DNA from: Lepidodermella squamata
Lineage: Eukaryota > Gastrotricha
NCBI GenBank assembly: GCA_047495785.1
Contig: JBLDXI010000012.1
Span: forward strand, 1,302,001-1,366,000
DNA length: 64,000 nt
Reading direction: 5' to 3'
Shown here: positions 53,093-64,000 of the stretch, one piece after another
Numbering within the stretch: position 1 is the stretch's first letter
Layout of the letters: every line of letters begins with the position of its first letter
The notes under the pieces: model-generated
The model's database searches: none
Told to the model about the DNA's origin: nothing
Seen by the model: only the letters and a program-made list of their open reading frames with translations
Made by a program: the position numbers and the translations under genes

Positions 53093-54915
53093 ATGATTGT
53101 TGAAATTTTATTGTGCATTATGTTGGCGATGATCGCGCTGCTATTTGAAAATGGCAAAAATGGCTACTCAACATTATTATATCTGACTTGTTTGTTTGAA
53201 AAATTTATAATTTTTACGGATGAAATGGATAATAAAAATGGAAAATTACTTAATTCTTTTGTGAAAAAATCAACTCGCATCGAATGAGGCTCTGCAATAA
53301 CTGGTGCAAAAGTGGGTAAGGAAAAGCTGTCGAATTTTTTCAAACGCTTTCCATTCCATAACCATGAGGTTCAGAATGCTTAACCAGGGAGAGAAAAACC
53401 GCTTTACCGCACTTTTTGCCGCCTTGCAGTTGAGCAAAGGTTGGAAAGCGAAAAAATTGATGGTTTTCAAATATTGAACGAGTAACATTTTAGTGTTCAA
53501 AAGGACGCTTTGAAGCAAATTAGGAGCGCCTTTCAAAGATGGCTCTCGATTAGAAAAATTGCGCAAAGTCTCGTTAAAAAAATAATTTAGAAAAATCCCA
53601 CGATAAATCTAAAGCGGCTCAAGATCTAAAGCAGGAGTCTACATAATCGTCTCGGCCTGATTAATGATTTGGATTCAAAAGGTCGTTGTTAATTTCACCT
53701 TAGTTTCACCTACGTGTACACCGCTTCAAAGGCTCACGGTCGAAAAAGGACTTAACCATTTCTATGGAGGCTGATATTCAATAGGCTAATAGCAGAGGAG
53801 ACATTCATCAGTTCGCTAGCCCTCAAATTTGCTACCAAAAATACCGAATCATAAGGCAGTACCCAAATAATAGGCTGGGTTAGACATTAGACCCTCCTAA
53901 GAATTTAAGACCTGTTTTAAATCGATCTCAGGTGAGCAGTTCATTTTTCTGTAAATGTCCTTCAAAAAATAGAGGACAGTGCCTAATAATTCGGCTTTTG
54001 TGGTAATCAACTCTCAACTTATCTACTTCTTATCTACCGATTTTTTCAAAAATGGGACAGCATCGAAAGTTGGAATGGAAGCCTAGTTCTATTGTAGTAG
54101 ATAATGCCATTTTAGTGATCCGTTGGTGTCAAGCGAGGAGTTTCAAGAGAAATTAATTAGGTTTCTATTGTTCGCGTGAATCATCCATCAAAAGCACCAT
54201 GATTTTACTATTTCTGGGGGTAATTTGACCCCCAGTCCGGACTGGGGGTCAAATTGTTTCACATTTGTTATGATATTCCATTTATTTGAGCAGAAACATC
54301 ACATATTTCAGTGAGTAAACAGATACTATAAGATACCTCGAATTACTTCTGAGAGTAAACGTGAAATTCGCGTAAAATTTTGAAAAAATCCCTTCGATCA
54401 CCTCACTTTTGGGCAAAATTTTAACTATTCCGTAATAATTCAGATGTATTCCCAGACAAAGTGAAACAAACTGAAACAAAGCTCGAACATTTCGAAAAAA
54501 TTTGATGCACGTTTCGATCACAACCCCCCATGTCAGTTATTCCAACCAGCCCGTGCGTCGTGTTGCATCGTGTTTTATCCAGCATAGATAAAAAATACTG
54601 AAGACATGGCACTTACATGTGCTTCTTGTTGTGCTTCTTTGCAGTCAAATGCGCAGTATTGCAAATTTTTCAAAAATTAATTAAAAATAAACATCAGTCT
54701 CCGAAAACTCCAAGAAAATTACAGCTTATTATTTGGTACCCGCGCTGATGTAAATCGAATCCTCATACAACTTGGGGTTAACATTTGCGTTTCAGAGATA
54801 CATTTTTTCGAAGTTTTTGCCTACATTTATATAGGGCCCAATTGTCGCGTATTATCATCGTAGCATAACTGTGCTAGTGTCATAATATCTTCAGTATTTT
54901 TTATCAATATACTAT
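53093..54915. other. Gene-poor interval
   Basis: 3' UTR of the receptor gene followed by AT-rich sequence. Holds a perfect palindrome at 54222-54255 and an inverted pair (TAAAAAATACTGAAGA 54588-54603, complement 54890-54905). Confidence 0.4.
54222..54255. repeat. Perfect 34-bp palindrome
   Basis: AATTTGACCCCCAGTCC and its exact complement meet with no spacer. A further CTGGGGG just to the left makes a third arm. Confidence 0.85.
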
Positions 54916-55675
54916 ATACCGTATATTCCGTAATAGCTTCATATCGTTAGCGGCGCGCCAAAACAACCACTTAGATGATTCATTCGATCGTACTTGAAGT
55001 CGCCGAACGTAATGATAAAGTACGATAGGCCATTTGAGCACTGATTTTTTTCTACTCTCGATCGTACTATCCATATAAAATCTATAAATAGTAAAGTGGT
55101 TGTTTTGGCGCGCCGCTAACGATATACCCGTTATTACCGCCCGTCCCGTTTACAACCCCCCTTTTCAGGGCCTTTGAAAAAATAAAGCCTCATACTCGCA
55201 ATAGCTACCCGGGAGCTAAATATTAATTCAAACTTTGAAAATCGCATTTAAAAATAATAGCGCCTGGATTTTTGAAATTCTATTTCTGAGGCGTATGATG
55301 GGCATGTTTGATAGAAAATGGTGAAACATAGCCGAGTGAGAGAAGTTCAGCAACAAAAATTGCCAAAGTAGCTGTCGATTTCCTAGCATTCATGATTTAA
55401 AGAAAACTAACATTTTAAAATTCAAATAATTTGCTCAAAAATGGCTGAAAACTCGCAATCGAACGATGAAGTTCTCGATTTTGATGAAAAGCTGTTGACT
55501 TTAGTTCAAAAATTATCAATTTATTCTTATTTTTACTCAATTTTAACACTTGAAAACTTGCTTTGAAACAATAAAGTCGCATGCTCGCAATTGTAACACG
55601 TCCCGTTTACAACCCCCCTTTTTCGAAGCTTTGAAATTACAATGCCCCCTGAAGCTATTACGGAAAATACGGTAT
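54916..55675. mobile_element. Non-autonomous DNA transposon, 760 bp, with a nested element
   Basis: Terminal inverted repeats of 26 bp (54916-54941 and 55650-55675; ATACCGTATNTTCCGTAATA... with few mismatches). Two internal copies of GTCCCGTTTACAACCCCCC (55142, 55603). No transposase. It separates upstream sequence of Cys-loop channel 2 that is contiguous in the paralogous flank of channel 3 (58270-58390). Confidence 0.75.
54941..55125. mobile_element. Nested foldback element, 185 bp
   Basis: Perfect 32-bp inverted ends (54941-54972, 55094-55125), containing TTAGCGGCGCGCCAAAACAA. It lies just inside the left end of the 760-bp element, so it inserted later. Confidence 0.85.
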
Positions 55676-55893
55676 CTAACGTACAAGTTTTCATGGCTGT
55701 TGAATGGCATGCTAGGTATAAGCTAAACATACTAAAACCGTCGGCAAAGCTATGACTTGTGTCCGGTTGGCAGTAAATTATCGAACAAACGAATGCAATG
55801 TGATAAATTATTAAGAAAACACCTAATTTTATTACCCCAGGTGCGTTTCACCTGTGATTTTTTATCACCAACTCTGTCGAATTTGCATTAGCA

Positions 55894-57245
55894 ATGTTAT
55901 ATCTCATACTTTGTGTCAGTTTTGTAATATTACGGATCGGTGAGGCTGAAAACTCCGAGCAGCAAAGGTGTACTGATTATTCCCGCGAGATTCAAGACCG
56001 CAACATCACCGAAGCCATTTTTGGTGACTCCAAATATTGGGAGAGGCCAGTTAAAGATGCTCGCAAGCCCATCTCTGTGCTGCTTAGGTTCGGAATATTA
56101 TCCATAGATGATATCGTGAGTTTCTCGCCTAATATCAGCGGCTTCTAACACTTTTTTTAATAGGATGAGAGGATGCGTTTGGTCAGCGTAAACGGATTTA
56201 TCACCATGGTAAGTCACTGACTTAAAGCTAAAATAAAATGAACGAGAGCTGATCTAAACATAAGAAATGGACAGATGAAATTCACCGATGGAACGAAACA
56301 TTTCCTCTATCATGCATCAGTAGTCTGGTGCTACCGTTTGGTGAGCACACTGGGGTATGGCTGCCAGAGGTCGCTTTGATGAATGCAGATGATGTCTACC
56401 TGGTAACTCGGGACAAGCAAAGTTACATCCGAATTGCATCGGATGGCAGCAGCAGATTCAGTAGTGCTGGATCCATATCATTCCACTGCAATTTCGACCT
56501 CTCCTTTTTCCCTTTTGATACACAAGCTTGTGTTGTTCACCTTGAAAGTTGGCGATATCCTAGAACTCATCAAAGGTTACACATCTTCGAACCAGCTATT
56601 TCTTTGCAAAACACTACAATTCACGAGCAGTGGGAAATAATTGGGACTAGAGTGTTGAACGAATCAGTTTTGTACACGGACCCTAGCGTAACATTCGATA
56701 CGATGAAGTTTCAGCTGACTTTCCGCAGAAAACCTGGTTTTTACCTCCTTAACGTCATCATTCCGAGCTCTCTAATATCAGTCATTGAGCTGGCTTCGTT
56801 TGCAGCCTCGCCAAAACGGGTTGAGAGATTGGAGATTTCCTTCACCTGTATGCTGGCATACGCTATGTTCCAGTCATTCACGGCCGTAGAACTGCCACGT
56901 TCAGCCGACCACCCGCCCATGCTGACCATCTACCTATGCCTCATGACAATTTACATTGCGCTAGCTATTTTCGCCCAAAGTGTTTGCTTATATCTACTTG
57001 ACAAGCGCAGCTCGAAATCAGTTTTGGTTCGAATTTTGTGCCGGCGCAAGCGAGATTCGGCTGCATCATCTGCAGAGCTAAACGAGCAGCAGACAGGTGA
57101 CGAAATTTTCATTCCGCCCTCGTCAATAGTGGAAGTTATAGACCGCGTCGCTTTTTACTGTTACTTGGTAATTGTTTTCATCTCGACCTTGACATTTTTT
57201 GTATTCATTCCTCAATATCACGCACTTGTGTCTAAAAGCGAATAG
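55894..57245 (+). CDS. Cys-loop ligand-gated ion channel subunit 2
   Basis: Exons 55894-56115, 56164-56208 (45 nt) and 56265-57245; introns 48 and 56 nt, phase 0; 415 residues. Signal peptide to GEAEN, ligand-binding domain with WTDEIHRWN and the Cys loop C164-C178 (CNFDLSFFPFDTQAC), M1 FYLLNVIIPSSLISVIEL, M2 VERLEISFTCMLAYAMFQ with Leu at 9', M3, a short M3-M4 loop and M4 at the C-terminus (FYCYLVIVFISTLTFFVFIP). No vicinal loop-C cysteines. Glu at -1' argues for cations; Glu at 2' is unusual. Tandem duplicate of the gene at 58558; M1-M3 are nearly identical. Confidence 0.9.
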
Positions 57246-57469
57246 CTTAGCTATTATCATATTCCGAATCTGGTTAATATCTCATTGCTATCCTACGAAG
57301 ATTTTTCCTCCTTCCCCTTCTTGCCGATTGTATGTGTTTATGTTGGACATGGAGAAGAATGTTAAATAATCGAACATATAATTGCCGAGGACGTTGTAAG
57401 TGAGGCTAATTGGATAATAAAATTAGTAAATTACTTCAACTCTTTTATATCTGATCGACGCTTGTCTTT

Positions 57470-58186
57470 CCCCTCCAGACTGCACTCCTCGTAAAGCTGC
57501 CAGCCTTTTTCCTCGAAACGTGGAACGACTGGTCAGAAGTGCTGTGAAGCAGGCCCCAGATCTGCCGAAAGATACACCGTCATCGTTTCTTTAAGCAACG
57601 AAGAAATGGTGCGGACTTGATTTCATGCCAAGCGAATGGGAGACTTTCATTCAGCACTAATCTAAGTGCGGGAATCTAGCTAAACTGAACAACCCACATC
57701 TCAAATTGTGTCGCGATTTTGAAAGCGAAATGACATCATGTCTCGAGGCGCTCAGTATCAGTGCACCTAACCGCGGACAGCATCTACGTTCTATGCAACG
57801 CGAACGCTCGTCGTTCAGCGAGTCGCACAAAGGCCGAGACATGGAGCTCTGTAAAGAAGTGCGCACCTGCAATAAATGGATATCGACCTTTATCGACCTT
57901 TGATTTCACCACCGCCCGAGCCAACGTGAGTTCCAACGAGAACACTCACGGCGCAGCACCGACGGAAGACGGAACCTGTTGTCGCCCTTGTGACGACAAT
58001 AATGAAACTCTTCCTCACATCCTAGGAGACAGCGAATTCGGAAAGCTCATGAGGAACGCCCGCCACCATCGTATCCGCTCAACAATTGCGGCCGCCCTAC
58101 TTGCGCTACGAAGGGCTACGAAGTTCACGAGTAACTTGCTTGCATCACCGATGACGGCCAGCCTATCTAGACACCAGTGGTGGTAG
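57470..58186 (+). mobile_element. Fragment of a non-LTR retrotransposon (LINE) 3' end
   Basis: A frame at 57761-58186 includes CCRPC, NETLPHILGD and RHHRIRSTIAAALLALRR, resembling the C-terminal zinc-knuckle and ETL.H.L....RH..I motif of LINE reverse transcriptases. The expected third Cys/His positions are partly lost and upstream frames are broken, so it is a dead fragment. It lies between the two tandem Cys-loop genes. Confidence 0.5.
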
Positions 58187-58557
58187 TTTCCGTATACAGT
58201 GACATCAACATTTCTCGCGGTCTACGGTACAAGGTAAAGTTTATGTTCCCCCGGTCTCATTTCAGTCAAGTAATGACCATCCAACCATCCCGCTGTTTCG
58301 TAGTTTTTTATCCAGCAGCGTAGAAGTTGTCATGGCCCTTGCTGTTGAATGGCATAATAGGTGGAGAGAAAGAAGCTAACCCTGAAACTGCCGACAAAGC
58401 TATGAGTTGTGAGCAAGGTTAACAGTAGTTAATAATGAAAATTATCGAACAAACGAATGCGACGTGTTAAATTATTAATAAACCGAAGATTTTATGACAC
58501 CAGGTGCGTTTCTCCTGCGATTTTTACACACAATATTCTGTCGAATTTGCATTTGAG

Positions 58558-59929
58558 ATGTTCTTTTTACTCTGTGTCTCTTTGGTATTACGGATCGCTG
58601 AGGGTGAAAACTCCGAGCAGCAAAGGTGTGCTGATTTTCCCCGTGAGATTTACGACCGTAACATCACCGAAGCCATTTTTGGTGACTCCAAATATTGGGA
58701 GAGGCCAGTTAAAGATGCTCGCAAGCCCATCACTGTGCAACTTCGTTTTGGAATATTTTCCATAACAGATATTGTGAGTTCATCGCAATATATCAGCGGT
58801 TCCTATAATGATAACTTCTATATATTAGGATGAGAAGATGCGGTTAGTCAGCGTTGACGGTTTCATCACAGTGGTAAGTCATCTTTTAAAAACATTAAAA
58901 TCATTTTACTGTGAGCTGATCAAACAAAATAAGAAATGGATGGATGAAATTCACCGATGGAACGAAACATTTCCTTTGTCATGCATCAGTAGTCTAGTGC
59001 TGCCGTTCGGTGAGCACACTGGGGTATGGATGCCAGAAGTCGCTTTGATGAATGCAGATGATGTATACCTGGTAACTCGAAACAAGGAAAGTTACGTCCG
59101 AATAGCATCGGATGGCAGTAGCAGGTTCGGTGGGGCCGGATCCATATCATTCCACTGCGACTTTGATCTCTCCCTTTTCCCGTTTGATACCCAAGATTGC
59201 ATTGTTCACCTTGAAAGTTGGCGGTATCCTCGAACTCATCAAAGGTTCATGCCTTTTGAGCCAGCTATTTACTTACAAAACACTACAACCCATGAGCAGT
59301 GGGAAATAATAGGTTCGCGAGTTTTGAACGAATCAGTTGTATACTCAGACCCAAGTTTGTCATTCGACACGATGAAGTTTCAACTGACTTTCCGCAGAAA
59401 ACCCGGTTTTTACCTTCTCAACGTCATAATTCCGAGCTCTCTAATATCAGTTATTGAGCTGGCTTCGTTTGCAGCCTCGCCAAAACGGGTTGAAAGATTG
59501 GAGATTTCCTTCACCTGTATGCTGGCTTACGCAATGTTCCAAACACTCACAGCTGGAGAACTACCACGTTCCGCCGACCACCCACCCATGTTGACCATTT
59601 ACCTATGCCTAATGACGGTTTACATTGCAATAGCGATACTCGTGCAAAGTATTTGCTTATTTCTACTCGACAATAAACGCAGCTCGAAGTCAGTTTTGGT
59701 TCGAATTTTGTGCCGGCGAAAGCGTCAACATCGAGATTCGGCTGCGTCATCTGCAAATTTAAATGGGCAACTGACAGGTGAAGGAGCGGCGGAAATTCCA
59801 CCCTCCTCAGTAGCGGAGGTTATCGACAGCATCGCTTTTTATTGTTACTTGGTAATTGTTCTCATCTCGACCTTGACATTTTTCGTATTCATTCCTCAAT
59901 ATCACGCACTATTATCTAAAAGCGAATAG
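58558..59929 (+). CDS. Cys-loop ligand-gated ion channel subunit 3
   Basis: Exons 58558-58773, 58829-58873 (45 nt) and 58934-59929; 418 residues. Same architecture as subunit 2, with C162-C176 Cys loop (CDFDLSLFPFDTQDC), M2 VERLEISFTCMLAYAMFQ and C-terminal M4. The M3-M4 loop is slightly longer (RRKRQHRDSAASSANLNG). Intron 2 is 60 nt, a multiple of three, with no stop in frame; its retention would add 20 residues in the ligand-binding domain. The ends of both tandem genes share the sequence after the stop (GAATAGCTTAGCTATTAT). Confidence 0.9.
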
Positions 59930-61393
59930 CTTAGCTATTATCTGGTATATTATAATCCGAATATATAATTATATATGGTATTATAATCCGAATCTGGTTA
60001 GAATCTCATTGTTATCCTACGCAGTTTTTCTTCTTTCCCCTTGCATGTGAACTGGCTCCGACAGAGATCTCTTTTGAACAAATTGGACGACCTATCAAGT
60101 TTGGTTTCAACTTTCGTTGCTAAGCTCAGGAAGCCGGGGAAAGTCGCGTGATGTGATACCTATTTTGCTATAGTTCGTTAGTTAATTAGTGCAAAAAGTA
60201 TCAATGGCTCTGACTTAGGCTTTTTCCTTTTTCCCGCGCCGCTCTCAAAGCTGATCTTTCACTACAAGGTCCAACTGCTATGTTCTAAGTTTTTTTGCAC
60301 TGAATTTTTGCTCGAAACCGTAGTTTTTTCATTTTCGAATCATTTTTGTATTTTGTATCCAAGCTTCTTCGAAGTTCTTCTCGATTTTTTTTTTGAAATT
60401 CAAGGAATTCGTGTGGAATAAAAACCTGGAATTGATAGAGAAAGTAATCTTTCAGAAAGTGAAAAATTGATATTTTTTCTTCAAAATTTCTGCAGGCAGG
60501 TTGTACCAGTTTTGCCCAATTTCCGCAGCTGAAAATTCGAAGTATAAAACGACCGGTTAATTAGTCTTTTCCACAAATTTATTAGTTCACTTGTTCAATT
60601 AGCATTCAATAGACTCCATATTATATCCAAATAGGTCAAACGCATATCATGAAAATTAAATTATATTAGCTGCATACGTTTTCAATCGTGTTTTCATGCA
60701 TTGCACAAAAAGCAACAACAAAAAACGGGAAATCAGGTGGTGTGAGATAAAAATTGTGGGGTAAAAATTCGGGACAAGTCGGGACAAGTGTTAAACAAGC
60801 AAACAAACGAGCGGTAATTAAATTTCATGATTCAGAAAGAACGTGATCATGATTTTATGCGTACAAGTCTATGCGACAATCAAAAATTGTAGCATTAATA
60901 CTTCCAGAATCGGCAATTTTAATCTTTTGAAATAAAACTCATAGTTAAATTTGCATTAATATTGATAAAAATTATGCAAACATAGACAATGCGATTGAGA
61001 TCGTTGTGAGTTTAACAGTCAAAATCAGCAAAAGACATATAATTTTAGTAGTTGAATCAATTTCGATCAATATTTTTAGTAGTATTCATACAGCATAATG
61101 TCGTTATAATAATTTTCACCTGATACAATAATTGTTTGAGGGAAATAAATCACAGTAAAGTAGAATAATATATAACAAAAGTTTTAGTCAGTTTCTTATG
61201 CACAGAAAAATTATGAAGTAATATCAACAGTGTCGACGAAGAAAGGAAAAAATGCGTCCCAGAAAAAGATTCACTAACCACGTTTTATTTTTATATCATA
61301 ATAATTCAGCAAAAAAACTGGTAAGATAATTATTTTAATCATTTTTTTGTATCACGTTTTGCAATCGACTACTCGGGTGCAATATGGAATTTT
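59930..61393. other. Gene-free interval between convergent genes
   Basis: 3' UTRs of Cys-loop channel 3 and the ankyrin gene plus AT-rich sequence; nothing else seen. Confidence 0.4.
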
Positions 61394-62660
61394 TCAGAAG
61401 TAATCGCCGTCGTCCGAATAGCCGGACGCAGATGATTTTCGACCCGATTCACGCGTACCCTTGCCACTGTCGGCCGTCAAACTTTTCGGCGGCGTCAGCG
61501 TCTCAATATCAGAATTCGAGGTGGTATCCCCGCCATCGCCCAGCTCCTCCTCCTCATCATCCAAATCGTCATACATCGATTTCGTCCTAGCAACCGGCGC
61601 GGATTTTGAAGCCGAGTCGGAAATCGGGCTGGAAATCGCTCCCCAACATTCTTTCACCTTGTTGCAATGAGAAATCGCTAGGGCTAAGCACGCGACCTGG
61701 CCCTCGGTCGCACACGCCGAGAAAATTGGGGCCGATTTCTTCGACCCGGTTGACAACGGGTTGACCCCGATTTTCAACAGCGCCTCCGTCAATCGAACCA
61801 GGCCCTTTCGAATCGAGTGTTTTAAGGCGGCGTGACCCCACTCCCCAGCACCGTCTTTGCCGTTGACTCTGAGGTAGGTTTCTAGCAAGAATAACGCCGT
61901 AGATTCGTGGCCCCGAATCGCGGCTAATCTCAGCCAGTTCGGACTTTCGCCGAACGAATCGACCAGACCAGGTTCGCCTAGCAATTCGCCAACCTCACGC
62001 AGCAGGCTCATCCGGCCGTTTGATATCGCGTACTGAAGCGGCGTCCATTTTCGGTAATTATCTCTCACGGCTAATTGCTGAGACACCCCGGTTACTTTCA
62101 ATGAGTCCAATAGCAGCCGGAAAACGCTCGAAGAACCAGCGGCAAAAACTGCGTGGAATAACGATCTGCCTCTGGAATCTTTGAAATCGCCGAGAAACTC
62201 TTTTTCCCGGTCCTTATCTCCGCGGAAAAATGATTGACACAGCTTTTCAAAGGCTGAACTTCGATCTGCTAGAGCTGCGCAGTGGAACGGGGTTAATTTC
62301 GAATTTTGCCGATAATTTTTCAGTAATTTATCCACCCAATCCGGCTCGAGTTGGTCGAGTAGACACGTTAAAACCGGGTCTTCGTACGAGGCTGAGTTGA
62401 AACTAGTGGGCGAGATCACCCGGCGCCATGCTGCCAGGTGAAGGGGTGAAATGCCGTCTGAGTCGCAGGCTAAAACGAGTTTTGGGTTGGTTGAAGCGAT
62501 AACTTCGACAATGTCCGCGTTTCCGCATGTAACAGCAAGGTGTAACGCGTTGCGGCCCAGCACGCCGTCCTTTTGATTCAGGCTCTGAGGTTCGGCCTTC
62601 GATAACCATTGAACGAGCTCGGTGTCACCGATGAAAATTGCTCGATGTAACGCAGTACGC
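61394..62660 (-). CDS. Ankyrin-repeat protein, 3' exon (5' incomplete)
   Basis: The frame runs from an AG acceptor at 62661 to the stop at 61394, 422 codons with one base carried over from an upstream exon. The true exon start is before the first ATG, since ankyrin motif RTALHRAIFIGDTELVQWL precedes it. At least six to seven ankyrin-type units follow (RNALHLAVTCGNADIVEVI, ISPLHLAAWR, LTPFHCAALAD, RSLFHAVFAAG, WTPLQYAISNGRMSLLREV, PNWLRLAAIRGHESTALFL), then an acidic linker (DDLDDEEEELGDGGD) and a Ser/Thr-rich end. Ankyrin repeats mediate protein binding; no channel or kinase domain is present in this exon. Upstream exons must lie beyond 62.7 kb, with the transposase relic in or near the intron. 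Confidence 0.8.
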
Positions 62661-63115
62661 CTAAAATAGGAATAGACAGTAAAATCCGTTATCCGTTATC
62701 ATGAATACGTAATTTTCGTCAAAACCCTACTTTCTGCAGACCCTCTCAGTGCTGTTGTGCATTCTATATTCTATATTCATCTTTTCGAATAAAGAAGGTT
62801 TTTTAAACGACCGACGGCGTCGAAAACGACATCCGAACGCCCATTGTCGTCCGTTTTCCAAGGAAGCTGCCAGAAGGTGGTACGAAGCTGCCTGAAGCCG
62901 ATGGCCCGGCGTACAACACAATATTTTGTGACTACATCGTAGTTTCCGTTACGGGAAAATTTGAAAAACTTCTTCAATTTGGCTATGGCATCTTATTATC
63001 TCATTTCTTCCAATGTATTTAAAGCATAGCTGGATCTTTATCGCTCTGTTGATCGTTGTTTGTTCGACATCGCGATATCCAGTGGTTACTCAAAGCTTAA
63101 AAAACACTCAAATCT

Positions 63116-63940
63116 ATGAACGATTCTCGACGTTTCAATAAGCTGACCCCGCGTAAACGTGTATTGTTAACTGACGAGCAACTGAATGACCTTAAAGCAT
63201 GGTAAGCTGAGGATTCCAAGTTGTCACCAGGGAGACTCAGTGAAATGTTCGAAGACAAGTACAAGTTTTACGTTCCTCATACAACCGTATGGCGTATTGC
63301 TACCATGGCTGGTTCACGGAAGATTGGTAGAAAACGAGTACTCGATGATGAAGAAAATAACGTTATCATCACCTATTGTCAAATCCTCGCATATTGGACG
63401 TTTCCGTACTTCAAGGGAAAGATGGTGTTCAGAGGTGATTCAGAGCTAGGTCGAGCCGGCCTCGACGAATTTACGACGTAGGCGGGCCTTTCTCCCCCGT
63501 CCAACTGTTCATAAAAATGCGCGGTCGATTGACTGAACAACAAAGGAAGAAAAATCTACCAGTGATGCTCATGCCGAATTCATCAACTCTTGGCTTTGCT
63601 GGTAAGAAGGATATCCTTTGGTTCAGATCATCGGGTGTCGGAGAAACCAGTTTGGGGTTTTACATGCATCGGATTCGTCGCCGTGCTGGCATACATTCAG
63701 TTAAGTATTCGAATTATTCATTGAAAAGATATTTAACCAAGATTGAGTTGGATTTTTTGAAGTCTCATCACAAGAGCCACTGTTACAACGGATGATATTA
63801 GTGAGTTTTTTCTCGAGTTGTCTGAGACGGATATCGGTCAAGCACCACCTGAAAATATCTTCAACTACGATGAGACTGGTCTAGTTGATGATGAGGGCTC
63901 CTCGTTACGAAAGATTCCCTTCAAAGGACAAGTCGTCTGA
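63116..63940 (+). pseudogene. Decayed DDE transposase, pogo/Tigger/CENP-B-like
   Basis: Several frames together show parts of one transposase: an N-terminal helix-turn-helix region (LLTDEQLNDLKAW, then a TAA stop at 63203, then LSPGRLSEMFEDKYKF), DEENNVIITYCQILAYWTF, and a catalytic-region piece ENIFNYDETGLVDDEG near 63850. Stops at 63203 and ~63479 and at least two frame changes show it is inactive. The NYDET motif holds the second catalytic Asp of this transposase type. The window ends before the element's right end is seen. Confidence 0.7.
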
Positions 63941-64000
63941 AAAAACCGCACCGTCTGACCTTCGTTCTCAGTCTTCCAGTCAAAAAGTCCTTCCCCTTTT

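Noticed and set aside
53270-53566. Minus-strand 98-codon frame downstream of the receptor gene
   Set aside because: No recognisable family, no promoter, no splice partner; composition could arise by chance in AT-rich DNA.
62777-62977. Minus-strand frames upstream of the ankyrin exon as its missing 5' exon
   Set aside because: No ankyrin motif or suitable donor phase was seen; left unassigned.

Overview
This is nuclear DNA of a small-genome invertebrate animal. Genes have GT-AG introns, mostly 45-70 nt. Several promoters carry a TATA box about 60-115 bp before the ATG. The gene set is bilaterian: a class A GPCR tail, a latrophilin-type adhesion GPCR, Cys-loop channels, Ly6/three-finger proteins, an i-type lysozyme, cytosolic Hsp70, alpha-crystallin small heat shock proteins, and U3 and U6 RNAs. 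Short introns and the family mix suggest an ecdysozoan (nematode- or tardigrade-like), but the species cannot be fixed from sequence alone.

Layout. 1-459 is the end of a rhodopsin-like GPCR. 862-5721 is a cassette in the order basic secreted protein (A), small HSP 1, U3 snoRNA, basic secreted protein (B), U6 snRNA. The same order recurs at 38141-43216 (F, small HSP 3, U3, G, U6), so this is a roughly 5-kb segmental duplication about 37 kb apart. Two shorter copies (basic protein plus U6) lie at 10.3-11.8 kb and 16.2-17.6 kb. A third small HSP (26743-28043) keeps only a stub of the U3 flank. An inverted basic-protein copy (E) sits inside an intron of a Cys-loop channel gene. Hsp70 (6494-8434, minus) has a perfect six-unit heat shock element array.

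Between the cassettes lie three Ly6-like genes (17790-23129, minus), each rebuilt here from four exons; a Cys-loop channel (23755-26477); an i-type lysozyme (28428-28964, minus); a BED-finger gene; and a GPI-anchored PQQ/beta-propeller-like protein (34961-36337, minus) with a truncated relative at 15.1-15.9 kb. The right part holds a 15-exon latrophilin-like receptor (44583-53092), two tandem Cys-loop channels (55894-59929) and an ankyrin-repeat gene (61394-62660, minus, 5' incomplete).

Mobile DNA is frequent: a solo LTR with a 5-bp target duplication, several foldback/MITE-like elements (one nested in another), a tRNA-like SINE relic in a 500-bp palindrome, a LINE fragment and a decayed pogo/Tigger-like transposase.

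Functional themes are protein-folding stress (Hsp70 and three small HSPs), secreted or surface proteins made from multigene families, spliceosomal and ribosomal small RNAs, and neuronal signalling. The most unusual points are the small HSP N-terminal domain built from GAE-type repeats, the seven-member basic secreted family whose copies look like mosaics made by gene conversion, the co-duplication of these genes with U3/U6, and an acidic 2' pore residue in all three Cys-loop channels.
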